The notes: a model not told the origin generated them from the letters alone. Shown: positions 9,847-19,524, numbered from the stretch's first letter. The stretch: 64,000 nucleotides of DNA from Bacteroidota bacterium (GCA_030706685.1 JAUZOA010000008.1:45623-109622), one strand, 5' to 3'. Numbers and translations are program-made.

Positions 9847-10541
9847 AGCTGGCAATCATGCAGCCATATGTTTTTCCTTACATAGGTTATTTTCAATTGA
9901 TTCATGCCGTAGATCTTTTCGTGTTTTACAATGATGTAAATTTTATTAAGAAGGGATGGATTCATCGCAACAAAATTTTAGTGAATAGCAAAGAATTTTT
10001 ATTTACAATCCCCTGCACAGATGCAAGCCAGAATAAGCGCATTTGTGATACCAGAATTTCATTCGGGGCAAAAGAACGGAGTAAACTATTGGCTACTGTA
10101 CGGCAAGCCTATGCAAAAGCTCCCTTCTTTAATGTAGCTTATAAAATAGTGGAGAATGTTTTGTCCGGAGATTATACGTTTATCGATGAAATGGCCATAA
10201 GGAGTGTGAAAGAAGTATGCGGTTACCTGGATGTCGCGACGAAGTTCCGGGAAAGCAATGACCGGTATCACAACAGCGGATTAATGCAGGCAGACCGGTT
10301 AATTGATATTTGTTTGCAGGAGAAAGCAGATCATTATATCAATGCGGTTGGCGGCAGGGAAATTTATTCGAAAGAGCGATTTGACAAATCAGGTATAGCA
10401 TTGAATTTCCTGGAAACCACACCCGGCTCCTACCGGCAATTCGATAATGAATTTGTGCCTTTTCTTTCTATAATCGATGTATTAATGTTCAATCAAAAGG
10501 AAGAAGTGAAGCAAATGCTTGACTTATTCGAATTAGTATGA
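9843..10541 (+). CDS. WbqC-family protein
   Basis: This 232-residue protein opens with MKLAIMQPYVFPYIGYFQL, the hallmark of the WbqC-like family found in O-antigen and capsule loci. A following segment contains KKGWIHRNKI. The family's biochemical role is not settled to my knowledge; members sit beside amino-sugar genes and are suspected of helping modify them. Four-nucleotide overlaps on both sides place it tightly between the aminotransferase and a methyltransferase, consistent with a role in making or decorating the same sugar. Confidence 0.8.
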   Translation: MKLAIMQPYVFPYIGYFQLIHAVDLFVFYNDVNFIKKGWIHRNKILVNSKEFLFTIPCTDASQNKRICDTRISFGAKERSKLLATVRQAYAKAPFFNVAYKIVENVLSGDYTFIDEMAIRSVKEVCGYLDVATKFRESNDRYHNSGLMQADRLIDICLQEKADHYINAVGGREIYSKERFDKSGIALNFLETTPGSYRQFDNEFVPFLSIIDVLMFNQKEEVKQMLDLFELV

Positions 10542-11173
10542 TCAAAAAATACATGAACACGATTGTCAAACATTATGAAAGCTGCCTCGATCAATACGGT
10601 GATACCCATTTAGGGGTGGATTGGCCAAAACAGGAAGATGCCGCTAAGCGCTATGCAATCATGCTGGACATTATCCGGTTTGACGCGAAAGCTCCCGGAA
10701 ATATAACTTTACTTGATTTTGGTTGCGGGGCAGCTCACCTATTCCAGTATATGCTTGATCAGCATATCGGGAATATAAATTATGCGGGCCTGGATATTTC
10801 AGAAAAGTTTGTGTCTCTTAGTAAAAATAAATATCCCGGTGTTTCCTTTTACCAAATGGATATCCTGGATGACAAACGGGAATTGCCTGCTTTCGATTAT
10901 ATAATCATGAATGGTGTGTTTACAGAGAAAAGGGGGTTGAGCTTTGAAGAAATGTGGGAATATTTTTGTGAAATACTGGTCAAAGTCTTCCCGCATTGTA
11001 AGCGTGGCATCGCTTTTAATGTAATGTCAAAAGCCGTGGATTGGGAAAGAGAAGACCTTTTTCATGTGCCGGCCGATCTTTTAATTGAATTCCTTGCCAA
11101 AAACCTGAACCGGAATTTTATTATACGGAATGATTACGGGCTGTATGAATTTACCACCTATGTTTATAAATAG
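10538..11173 (+). CDS. Class I SAM-dependent methyltransferase
   Basis: This 211-residue soluble protein has a SAM-binding motif I, LDFGCGAAHLF, near residue 60, an acidic post-I segment (GLDISEKF), and a motif IV-like FDYIIMNGVF. It overlaps the WbqC-family gene by 4 nt and is followed after 5 nt by an acyltransferase gene. It probably methylates a sugar or an N-acyl substituent during glycan precursor synthesis. The exact target cannot be read from sequence. Confidence 0.75.
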   Translation: MIKKYMNTIVKHYESCLDQYGDTHLGVDWPKQEDAAKRYAIMLDIIRFDAKAPGNITLLDFGCGAAHLFQYMLDQHIGNINYAGLDISEKFVSLSKNKYPGVSFYQMDILDDKRELPAFDYIIMNGVFTEKRGLSFEEMWEYFCEILVKVFPHCKRGIAFNVMSKAVDWEREDLFHVPADLLIEFLAKNLNRNFIIRNDYGLYEFTTYVYK

Positions 11174-11178
11174 ACTAT

Positions 11179-11841
11179 ATGGGTGAGAGAGTCATTGTTT
11201 TTGGTATTAGAGATTATGCGGAATTAGCGCATTATTACCTGGAGCACGATTCTCCCCATAAAGTGGTAGCTTTTTGTGTGAACGAAAAATATATGCCGGT
11301 TGAAAAAGAGTTTAAGGGACTGCCGGTCATTCCTTTTGAAAGCGTTGATGAGGAATATCCTGTTCATGAGTTTTCTTTCTTTGCGCCCATGTCGCCTAAA
11401 AAGATGAACCAGCTCAGGGAAGCTGCATACAATGATATCAAGCGTAAAGGATACCGCCTGATCAGTTATATCAGCAGCAGGGCGACAATGTTTGATAACG
11501 AGATTGGTGATAACTGTTTTATTCTTGAAAATAACACGTTGCAGCCTTTCGTAAAGATTGGAAACAATGTGATTTTATGGAGCGGCAATCATATCGGGCA
11601 TCATGGAGAAATAAGGAATCATGTCACCTTTACTTCGCATGTAGTAATGTCCGGTCATTGCAGGATAGGTGAAAATGCTTTTCTTGGCGTTAATGCTACC
11701 TTGAAGGATGGCATTACCCTCGCGAAAGGCACTTTGGTCGGAATGGCCGCTGCCGTCACAAAGGACACCGAAGAGTGGGGCGTATATGTCGGGAACCCCG
11801 CTATTAAATTAGAGGGAAAGCTTAGCTCTTCAATGTTGTAG
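11179..11841 (+). CDS. Sugar O/N-acyltransferase with left-handed beta-helix (NeuD/PglD-like)
   Basis: This 220-residue protein has an N-terminal nucleotide-sugar-binding Rossmann-like part (VIVFGIRDYAELAHYYL) and, from about residue 110, hexapeptide repeats ending in GVYVGNPAIKLEG. This is the architecture of PglD/NeuD-type acetyltransferases. Placed just after an aminotransferase gene cluster, it is a good candidate for N-acylation of a dTDP-amino-dideoxyhexose. The histidines in NHIGHHGEI could supply the catalytic base seen in this fold. Substrate and acyl donor are inferred. Confidence 0.8.
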   Translation: MGERVIVFGIRDYAELAHYYLEHDSPHKVVAFCVNEKYMPVEKEFKGLPVIPFESVDEEYPVHEFSFFAPMSPKKMNQLREAAYNDIKRKGYRLISYISSRATMFDNEIGDNCFILENNTLQPFVKIGNNVILWSGNHIGHHGEIRNHVTFTSHVVMSGHCRIGENAFLGVNATLKDGITLAKGTLVGMAAAVTKDTEEWGVYVGNPAIKLEGKLSSSML

Positions 11842-11842
11842 T

Positions 11843-12781
11843 ATGGCCTGGGAAAAAAAAAGTTTACTCTTCAATACTGATCATAATTGCGATTGGATGG
11901 TCTCTCATGCTACGGTACCAACCGCGATCATCCTGCCTGATGAAAGTATCCGTATTTATTTTGCCCCGCGTAATGAAAAGGGGCAAAGCATTCCTGCATT
12001 CATTGATGTTGATGTAACCGGGGAAGGTGATTTACAAATGAAATATTTACATACCACACCGATATTGCCGCCCGGCAAAACGGGAACCTTTGATGATTCA
12101 GGGATTATGCCCTGCTCTGTATCCGAGGTGGATGGTAAGATTTATTTATACTACACGGGTTGGAACCTGGCGGTCACAGTTCCTTACAGGAATTCCATTG
12201 GACTGGCCATAAGTATTGATGGAGGTTATAGTTTTGAGCGGTTATTTGATGGCCCTATTGTTGACCGGGATAGAGAGGAACCTTACTTTACATTGACTCC
12301 CTGTGTTTATCATGACGGAGACGATTGGCATATGTGGTACGGGTCAGGGACAGGCTTCGTGATGATCAATGAAAAACCGGAGCCGCTCTACGTCATTAAA
12401 TATGCTTCTTCTGCAGATGGAATTGTATGGCAAAGAAAAAATATTACCTGTATTCATCCTAAATCAGGGTTGGAATCTAATGCAAGACCTGCTGTAATCA
12501 GGGAGCAAGGCATTTATAAAATGTGGTTTGCATACCGGGGTAGTTTGGATTACCGTGATGGAACAGATAGTTATCGCATTGGTTATGCTGAGTCAACCGA
12601 TGCTAAAACCTGGAGGAGAATGGACGAAGCAGCGGGGATTGATGTATCGGCCAATGGGTGGGATTCCACGATGATCACTTATCCTTTTGTGCTGCCCTAT
12701 AAAGAAAAAAAGTATTTATTCTATAACGGAAACGGTTTTGGCCGTTCGGGAATTGGCTATGCCGTATGGAAGGATCAATAA
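11843..12781 (+). CDS. Five-bladed beta-propeller, glycosidase-like cytoplasmic protein
   Basis: This 312-residue protein starts two bases after the preceding stop. It contains repeated propeller-like blades with SIDGGYSF, YASSADGIVW and YAESTDAKTW motifs and Trp-Tyr rich strands (HMWYGSG, KMWFAYRG), the pattern of GH43/GH130-type folds. There is no signal peptide, so it should act in the cytoplasm, unlike most glycan-degrading enzymes of this fold. It might be a phosphorylase-like or glycan-trimming enzyme, or a non-catalytic sugar-binding protein. No family assignment was made. Confidence 0.65.
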   Translation: MAWEKKSLLFNTDHNCDWMVSHATVPTAIILPDESIRIYFAPRNEKGQSIPAFIDVDVTGEGDLQMKYLHTTPILPPGKTGTFDDSGIMPCSVSEVDGKIYLYYTGWNLAVTVPYRNSIGLAISIDGGYSFERLFDGPIVDRDREEPYFTLTPCVYHDGDDWHMWYGSGTGFVMINEKPEPLYVIKYASSADGIVWQRKNITCIHPKSGLESNARPAVIREQGIYKMWFAYRGSLDYRDGTDSYRIGYAESTDAKTWRRMDEAAGIDVSANGWDSTMITYPFVLPYKEKKYLFYNGNGFGRSGIGYAVWKDQ

Positions 12782-12799
12782 ATTTGCCGGCAAACAATC

Positions 12800-13780
12800 A
12801 TGAGCCAGGACCCTGTTATATTATCCATATCAATGATAACTTATAACCAGAAAGCATACATTAAAGAGGCTGTGGAAGGGGTATTGATGCAAAAGACAAA
12901 TTTTCGCATTGAGCTCATCATCGGGGACGATTGTTCTACAGATGGGACGAGAGATCTGTTAATAAAATACCGGGAAAGATACCCGAAGGTGATCCGTCTT
13001 ATTCTTCATCCCCAAAAAAATGAAGGCATTCCTGGTAAAATGAATTTCCTTTCAACCCTTCATGCCGCAACCGGCAAATACGTTGCCTTATGTGATGGGG
13101 ATGATTACTGGACAGACCGGGGCAAGCTTCAAAAGCAGGTAGATTTTTTAGAAACAAACCCTGAGTATGCTATTTGCTGTCACCGGGTCTATATAAAGAA
13201 GGGTAAAAAGAAGCCAAAGCTGGATGATAAGAATATTTTTGCCCCGGTCACAGAAGCCACTTATGATATCGGGATGATGGCTAAATACGGCAATCTCACT
13301 GCCACACCTTCAGTAGTTTACAGGAATAAGCTGTTTTCATCTTTTCCAACCTGGTTTAATCAGTCACCTATTGGCGACTATGTATTACATATGCTGAATG
13401 CTCAATATGGCAAGATCAAATATTTTCCTGAGCCAATGGCTGTATACCGTGATCATTCAACAGGGGCCTGGGGAGGAAAGACGGTAAAAGTAAATGCAGC
13501 GGGCATGATGAAAGCGCTGGAATTGTTATTAACGGAACCTTTTAATGAACCGGTGAAAGAAGGTTTGAGAGAACAGCTTCGTAATCAGAAAGCAACTTAC
13601 CTGAATGAACTGGTAAAGGAGGACTGGGATTTTTTCTATCATGAATTCAATAGAATAACGAAAGAGGACAAGGGAGTCCCTTTAGCATTGATAGAAAAGA
13701 TGAAAAATGATATGGATGCTTTCCGGGGCTCACGGACCTACCGGGCGATGGATAAATTAAAAAGGATGTCTAAAAGCTGA
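12800..13780 (+). CDS. GT2-family glycosyltransferase
   Basis: This 326-residue GT-A enzyme has the N-terminal ISMITYNQKAYIKEA strand, the nucleotide-binding GDDCSTDGT and the metal-binding acidic motif in LCDGDDYW. The C-terminal section (about residues 240-326) is helical and charged with no membrane segment. It probably adds one sugar of the repeat unit. It is separated from the acyltransferase gene at 13835 by 54 nt. Confidence 0.87.
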   Translation: MSQDPVILSISMITYNQKAYIKEAVEGVLMQKTNFRIELIIGDDCSTDGTRDLLIKYRERYPKVIRLILHPQKNEGIPGKMNFLSTLHAATGKYVALCDGDDYWTDRGKLQKQVDFLETNPEYAICCHRVYIKKGKKKPKLDDKNIFAPVTEATYDIGMMAKYGNLTATPSVVYRNKLFSSFPTWFNQSPIGDYVLHMLNAQYGKIKYFPEPMAVYRDHSTGAWGGKTVKVNAAGMMKALELLLTEPFNEPVKEGLREQLRNQKATYLNELVKEDWDFFYHEFNRITKEDKGVPLALIEKMKNDMDAFRGSRTYRAMDKLKRMSKS

Positions 13781-13834
13781 GTTGATCTTTTCTATAATTC
13801 ATTACCTGACTCATTCTGAAAAACCGGATAAAAA

Positions 13835-14923
13835 ATGAAACTTAAATCGCTTGAAGTGCTCCGTTCGGGCAACCGTATATCCAGCGTGGATGTTTTCAGG
13901 GCCTTTGCTATATTGCCGGTGGTGGTATTTCATTTCAACAAGTTTCTGCCTTATGGAGAATTAGGGGTTGATCTTTTCTTTGTTATTTCAGGGCTTTTGG
14001 TGGGAAGTATATTGATCCGGAAATTTAAAAGAAATGAAAGAATCAGTTTCTCGCAATTTATTCTTCAAAGAGGTTTTAAAATATGGCCCTCTTATTATTG
14101 GTTTCTGCTGGTAGGCAGTTTCCTGGCTTACTTGTTTTATAGCCAGGACAAACCGGAATATATTATCGGGGGAGGCAGGGATATGCTTCGGTATATATTT
14201 TTTTACCAGAATTATACCGGTCTTCCTTTTCATTGGCCCTTTGATCATATCTGGTCCCTATGCGTGGAAGAACATTTTTATATCCTGCTCCCTATACTTT
14301 TTATTATTATTAAAGGCCTTTTCAGCAATAACCGCAATTTTCTTTTTTTATCCGTTGCAGGATTGATTGCGGCGGGAATAGTGTTTAAGATATTGAGTAT
14401 CTATTTCACGAACAGCAAGGATACCTATTCGGCCACGCACAACAGGATTGATGCGCTGGGATGGGGTGTAATGCTGGGCATACTGGTGACCTATTTCGAG
14501 AACTATTGGAAAAAGGTAAAGTGGCTTTTTTTGTTATTTATTTTGGGTGCGATCCTTTTTGCCGCTGATGTTCTCATTCTCATCTATTCGAAGAATTATT
14601 TTTTTGAAAAAGTAATATTTCACTCAGTAGTACCGTTTTGTTTCTTCTTAATGCTTCTTGGGTTGTATTACCGTGATTTTTCCAGATGGAAACCGATCCG
14701 GTTTATTGCGTATTATAGCTATAACTGGTATTTGTGGCACCCGATTTTTGTATGGATAATCAGTAAGTATGTCGGGATTAATGTCATGGGGCTTGTCACT
14801 TATATGATCGTTTCATTCTTAACCGCCATGCTCTTTACGATACTGGTTGAAGAAAGGTTTTTGAGTATCCGGGAAACCGTAATGGGCCGGATTTTTAAAA
14901 GAAGGGCCCCTGCGGCTGCTTAA
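13835..14923 (+). CDS. Membrane acyltransferase (acyltransferase-3, OafA-like)
   Basis: This 362-residue polytopic protein has about ten hydrophobic helices. The family His is in VVVFHFNKF (His33), followed by GVDLFFVISG and the conserved SLCVEEHFYILLP segment. Members move acyl groups (often acetyl) from the cytoplasmic side to sugars being assembled at the membrane. In this locus it would O-acylate the glycan. The substrate is not predictable. Confidence 0.85.
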   Translation: MKLKSLEVLRSGNRISSVDVFRAFAILPVVVFHFNKFLPYGELGVDLFFVISGLLVGSILIRKFKRNERISFSQFILQRGFKIWPSYYWFLLVGSFLAYLFYSQDKPEYIIGGGRDMLRYIFFYQNYTGLPFHWPFDHIWSLCVEEHFYILLPILFIIIKGLFSNNRNFLFLSVAGLIAAGIVFKILSIYFTNSKDTYSATHNRIDALGWGVMLGILVTYFENYWKKVKWLFLLFILGAILFAADVLILIYSKNYFFEKVIFHSVVPFCFFLMLLGLYYRDFSRWKPIRFIAYYSYNWYLWHPIFVWIISKYVGINVMGLVTYMIVSFLTAMLFTILVEERFLSIRETVMGRIFKRRAPAAA

Positions 14924-14975
14924 AAGGTTTAGTACAATTTTTTTAAACTTTTGTTAGCTTTCAAGTAGATACTTT

Positions 14976-17429
14976 ATGAAATATCGTTTCCTGTACCTGG
15001 TTATTGTCCTGTCTGTCTTTTTACCTTCCGGGATACGCGCACAAAACAGTATTGAAATTTTTGCAGACATAGCCGCTAACGATACACTTCAAAAGCTGGT
15101 AACAAGTTTCACGCAACAGCTCCAAAAAAGCCTGCCGAGTGAATTCGTTGTCCGTCCGACAACCCTTTACAAAGGAACCGGGATTTATATTGCAAACGCA
15201 GCTGTTGCCAACCCGGCAGTAAAGCCATCCTCTCAATTAGTAAAATCAGGAGTGGAAGCATTTGCTGTTAATGCGAACGGCCAAACAGTGCAAATAGTAG
15301 GTAACAGTAATATGGCGCTGGGTCATGGCATCTTTTCTTATCTTGATTTCCTGGGATATCGTTTTTATTTCCCTAATACCGATTGGCATATCATTCCAGT
15401 AAAACCCGACCTGTTCCGGAAATGGAGCATAGTTTCATCTCCGTCATTTGATCACCGGCGTATCTGGTACGGGTACGGAACGGGATCAAAAATTGCCGAT
15501 GCTGATTATAATTTCTGGGTATTGGCCAATAAGCTCGGAGGAGCCATGAATGCATCTTTTGGTCATTCTTACGGCGCCATTATCGCCCGTAACCGGGCTA
15601 CTTTTTTAAAACATCCTGAATGGTTCTACCCGCATGCCTTTTCCGATGACGGCAAATTTGACATGAGTAATGAAGACCTCGTACAATTCATTATACATGA
15701 TACCGAAGGTGAAATAGAAAAATCACTAAAAGGCAAAACAAGCGCTTACAAAATGATTACGCTGGCGCCTTCCGATGGACCGGGTACCTGCAACAGCCCT
15801 GCCTGCCAGGAGCTTGGTACTTACACTGACAGGGTTTATTATCTTATCAACAGGGTAGCCCGGGCTATCCGGAATAAATACCCTTCCACGCTGATCGGTT
15901 GTCTCGCTTATGGCGAATACATCAACCCACCGGCAAAAAAAGTAGAACCGAATGTTTTTGTCGGCATTACCACCGCGTTTAATAGCTCAAAATATTCCAT
16001 AGAGCAATTAGTAGATGAATGGAAAAAAAAAGGCGCGATTACCGGTATTTATGATTATTTCAGCTGGTATGCCTGGGATTATGATATCCCCGGTCAGTGC
16101 GTCGCGTCCAAAGTCACGGATATGATAAAGAACATGAAGAAATATTACGCGAAAGGTGTAAAAGCCTATGAAGGGGAGTCTTCTATAGGATGGGTTAGTA
16201 AAGGACTTGGCTATTACCTGGCAGCCCGGCAAATGTGGGATATAAAATCCGATGCGGAAGCCGCTAAGAAAGAATTTTTTACCCTCTGTTTCGGAAAAGC
16301 TTCCGGCATTATGCAAAAATTATGGAATGAATGGGAAAATTATTCTTTTGCTTTTGTACGGGAGACTGATCTTGGCCGGTGGATAGATTACACATCTGCC
16401 GCGGAAAAAGCAGAACCGGATGTCCGTGTAAAGAAAAGATTGTTCCAGGTGAAATCATATCTCCATTATCTTTTTCTTTATCGCAATTACCGGTCGGAAA
16501 AAACGGAAGCCAGTTTGCTTGCCTTGTTGAATTTTGGATACCGGAAATTAGATGATGGGTCCATAGCCGGTTATCCTGCATTTTTTGAATTGGGCAACCG
16601 TTCCGGTATAGCGGGCATGTCGTATGATGATAAAGCCAAATGGCGGGCTAATAGTATGCCTGTTTCTATGGAAGAAATGAACAGGCTGATGGCAGAAGAC
16701 AAAAGCAAGCTGAAGACAGAAGCCGCAGTAACTATTTTTGAACCGGCAAAAAAATTTACAAACGTTCCCAATCTGGACCGCTATAAAAAGCTGATTGATG
16801 ATAATGCGGATACCAATAACGGGTATTGGCACACCAATGAATGGGTGATTGAAATAAAAAATAAGGGCGCCAATAATTATATAGATTTTACTGGTGATTA
16901 TATTGGGGATACCACCAATATTAAACCCTTTAAAATAAGCGTCTATCCTTATACGGTGAATGGGGATATCTCGTCGCAGCAAAAAGCGATGTATTATGAG
17001 TATAACAAGAGGAAGGTGAAAGAGAAGATAAGCCTCGCCCAGTTGGAACCGGGTTATTATACTGTCATCATTGAAGACCCTGTAAAAATCTTCCAGCTTG
17101 CTTTCAGCCCTTCTGTAAATTATAGTTTGGTGATGCGGCCAACGCGTCAATTGAAATGCACCATGCTTAATTACGCTTTCTTCTATGTGCCTGAAGGCGT
17201 CAAAGCTTTCAATGTGATAAAAGCGGGGACGGTGAAGCTTATTACTCCGACCGGGCGAAAGATAGACCTTACGAATAATAAACCCGAAGATCTGCAGGTA
17301 CAGGTGCAGGAAGGGGAAGCCGGGCTTTGGCGCATCAAGCCCCTGTATGACCAACTTTATCTCGAAGGAGTTCCTCCTTACCTGGGTGCATCACCAAAGC
17401 AAATGCTGATCCCGGCGGGAATTAAATAA
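14976..17429 (+). CDS. Secreted DUF4838-domain protein
   Basis: This 817-residue protein has a clear Sec signal peptide (MKYRFLYLVIVLSVFLP, cleavage near IRAQ). The region around residues 100-150 looks like the alpha-glucuronidase-type N-terminal beta domain (ALGHGIFSYLDFLGYRFYFP). The central part (about 150-480) is a TIM-barrel-like region with DHRRIWYGYG and many conserved aromatics, typical of DUF4838. The last 250 residues appear to be a separate beta domain. The family is suspected to be glycoside-hydrolase-like but has no assigned activity that I know of. It is a long periplasmic or surface protein inside a biosynthetic locus, so it could process the exported glycan. Confidence 0.75.
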   Translation: MKYRFLYLVIVLSVFLPSGIRAQNSIEIFADIAANDTLQKLVTSFTQQLQKSLPSEFVVRPTTLYKGTGIYIANAAVANPAVKPSSQLVKSGVEAFAVNANGQTVQIVGNSNMALGHGIFSYLDFLGYRFYFPNTDWHIIPVKPDLFRKWSIVSSPSFDHRRIWYGYGTGSKIADADYNFWVLANKLGGAMNASFGHSYGAIIARNRATFLKHPEWFYPHAFSDDGKFDMSNEDLVQFIIHDTEGEIEKSLKGKTSAYKMITLAPSDGPGTCNSPACQELGTYTDRVYYLINRVARAIRNKYPSTLIGCLAYGEYINPPAKKVEPNVFVGITTAFNSSKYSIEQLVDEWKKKGAITGIYDYFSWYAWDYDIPGQCVASKVTDMIKNMKKYYAKGVKAYEGESSIGWVSKGLGYYLAARQMWDIKSDAEAAKKEFFTLCFGKASGIMQKLWNEWENYSFAFVRETDLGRWIDYTSAAEKAEPDVRVKKRLFQVKSYLHYLFLYRNYRSEKTEASLLALLNFGYRKLDDGSIAGYPAFFELGNRSGIAGMSYDDKAKWRANSMPVSMEEMNRLMAEDKSKLKTEAAVTIFEPAKKFTNVPNLDRYKKLIDDNADTNNGYWHTNEWVIEIKNKGANNYIDFTGDYIGDTTNIKPFKISVYPYTVNGDISSQQKAMYYEYNKRKVKEKISLAQLEPGYYTVIIEDPVKIFQLAFSPSVNYSLVMRPTRQLKCTMLNYAFFYVPEGVKAFNVIKAGTVKLITPTGRKIDLTNNKPEDLQVQVQEGEAGLWRIKPLYDQLYLEGVPPYLGASPKQMLIPAGIK

Positions 17430-17476
17430 GTAATTCATATAATAGATTCGCAGCGGGTCTTAACGCTTGTTACAAG

Positions 17477-18637
17477 ATGATTAAAGTCACTTATATTATT
17501 TCGGATACCGACCAGGCAATATTCTTTGAAAATACATTCCGGTTGATTGATAAAAGCCGCTTTGCCATTTCGGTCATCCTGCTGAACCCGGGCAATACAC
17601 CGTTTGAGGAAACGCTGGTTAAAGAAAATATTCCGCACAAGCGGATACGTTACACCGGCAAAAAAGATTATCCCAGGGCCATTATTCAGGCAATAATCTA
17701 TTTGCGAAAAATAAAACCTGACATTGTACATACCCATTTGGCCAATGCCAGCGTCATTGGTTTATTCGCTGCGAAAATTGCCGGGGTGAAAAAAAGAATT
17801 TATACACGTCATGGCGGTACACAAAAATTTTTTTTCGATAAAGGAAAAAAATACGACAAAGCCGTTCATTATATGGCAACGCATATTATTGCCACCTGTG
17901 AAAATGTAAAAGAGGTATTAATGGAAGAAGATCATGTCGCGGCCGGGAAGATCACCATTGTGAACCTTGCTTTTGAAACGGAAAAATTCGCGAATCCCGA
18001 TCCTGTAATCGTTGAACAACTAAAACAAAAATACAACCCTCACGCAAGGGGCCCGGTGATTGGCGTCATCTCCCGCTGGGCAGGTTATAAAGGAATTCAG
18101 TATATCCTCCCGGCGTTCAAGGAATTGCTGAAAACATTTCCCAATGCCTTGCTGATATTAGCTAATGCAAGGGGTAATTACGCCGGTGAGATCCAGAAAA
18201 TGGTGGATGAGTTCAGACCGGAAGAAATTACAGCTATTCCCTTTGAAAATAATATTTACGAATTATACCAGCTCTTCGATGTATTCGTACATGTACCGGT
18301 AGGAAAACATTATGAAGCCTTTGGCCAGATTTATATAGAAGCGCTTGCCGGTGGCATACCTTCTGTCGTCACCATGGCAGGTATCGCGCCGGAATTGATC
18401 CGTGACAGGTACAATGCCCTCGTAGTAGATTATAAGAATTCCGAACAGATCGCCGCGGGACTGGTTACAATACTGACCGACCATGAGCTGCGGAAGCAAA
18501 TAATTCAAAACGGAAAAGCTTCCGTACAAAACAGGTTTGATTATAGCCGGTATATTAATGAACTGGAAACCATGTACACAAATACGCTGGACAATAAAAA
18601 TAAGAAAACCTCAAAAGCACTCAAAGCCATTGTATGA
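17477..18637 (+). CDS. GT4-family glycosyltransferase
   Basis: This 386-residue GT-B enzyme has an N-terminal acceptor half with KPDIVHTHLANASVIG and YTRHGGTQK, and a donor half with GVISRWAGYKGI and the nucleotide-sugar E-X7-E-like segment IEALAGGIPSVVT. It overlaps the FkbM-type methyltransferase by 4 nt. The order (sugar transfer, then methylation) suggests the two act on the same residue. Donor sugar unknown. Confidence 0.87.
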   Translation: MIKVTYIISDTDQAIFFENTFRLIDKSRFAISVILLNPGNTPFEETLVKENIPHKRIRYTGKKDYPRAIIQAIIYLRKIKPDIVHTHLANASVIGLFAAKIAGVKKRIYTRHGGTQKFFFDKGKKYDKAVHYMATHIIATCENVKEVLMEEDHVAAGKITIVNLAFETEKFANPDPVIVEQLKQKYNPHARGPVIGVISRWAGYKGIQYILPAFKELLKTFPNALLILANARGNYAGEIQKMVDEFRPEEITAIPFENNIYELYQLFDVFVHVPVGKHYEAFGQIYIEALAGGIPSVVTMAGIAPELIRDRYNALVVDYKNSEQIAAGLVTILTDHELRKQIIQNGKASVQNRFDYSRYINELETMYTNTLDNKNKKTSKALKAIV

Positions 18638-19524
18638 AAAGCACCATCAAGAAAATATATAAAGCTCTTCCCTTTAAAAAGGAGATTTTTACCGTTATGA
18701 AAACTATCTGGAAACCCAGTGAACGGATTTACCGGCATCTTCACTTTACCGGTGTTATTAAAGTGAAAGCGGGTAAGTCGAAATCTTTTAAAATGAAACA
18801 TTATGGTTACCAGGTGGAGAATGAAATGTTTTGGGTAGGGCTTACCAATGGATGGGAAAAGGAATCGCTCAAACTATGGTTAAAGCTTTGTACAAAATCA
18901 GAAGTAATATTTGATCTTGGCGCCAATACAGGCATCTATTCTTTGGTGGCAAAAACCATTGCGCCCGATGCTAAAGTGTTTGCCTTTGAGCCTGTTAAAA
19001 GAATTTATAAGAAGCTTCGTGAAAATATAGACTTAAATGGCTATGATGTTGTTGCCGTAGAAAAGGCTGTTTCCGATAAAGACGGGACGGCAGTTATTTA
19101 TGATACAAGCACAGAACATATCTACGCAGTGACCGTGAATAAAAATTTATCTTCTCCCGATGAAAAAGTGGTCGAAACCACTATTGAAACGGTAACTCTG
19201 GATAGTTTTATACGTGAAAACAACCTGAAGAAAGTAGACCTTATGAAAATAGATGTAGAAACACATGAACCGGAAGTGCTGGCCGGCTTTTTGACTTATT
19301 TGCCGCAATACAAACCTACCATGCTGATTGAAATACTGAATGACGAAGTAGGCGCACGGGTGCATTCGATGGTCAAAGATCTCGGCTATCTTTATTTCAA
19401 TATTGATGAAAGAGGTTCTATCCGGCAGGTGGACAAGATCACTAAAAGCGATTATTATAATTACCTTTTATGCAACCGGGATACAGCCATTGAATTAGGA
19501 CTAATAAATAAAAACAATCCATAA
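18634..19524 (+). CDS. FkbM-family methyltransferase
   Basis: This 296-residue SAM methyltransferase has motif I VIFDLGANTGIYSL near residue 90, the acidic AFEPVKRIYKKL segment, and a C-terminal VDLMKIDVETHEPEVLAG stretch that marks the FkbM type. These enzymes O-methylate sugars or other small molecules. It is translationally coupled to the upstream glycosyltransferase and followed by the flippase gene. Confidence 0.88.
   Translation: MKSTIKKIYKALPFKKEIFTVMKTIWKPSERIYRHLHFTGVIKVKAGKSKSFKMKHYGYQVENEMFWVGLTNGWEKESLKLWLKLCTKSEVIFDLGANTGIYSLVAKTIAPDAKVFAFEPVKRIYKKLRENIDLNGYDVVAVEKAVSDKDGTAVIYDTSTEHIYAVTVNKNLSSPDEKVVETTIETVTLDSFIRENNLKKVDLMKIDVETHEPEVLAGFLTYLPQYKPTMLIEILNDEVGARVHSMVKDLGYLYFNIDERGSIRQVDKITKSDYYNYLLCNRDTAIELGLINKNNP

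Noticed and set aside
16548..17354. Minus-strand frame of 268 residues inside the DUF4838 gene
   Set aside because: Antisense to a long clear CDS, with His/Ile-rich composition typical of a reverse-complement shadow.
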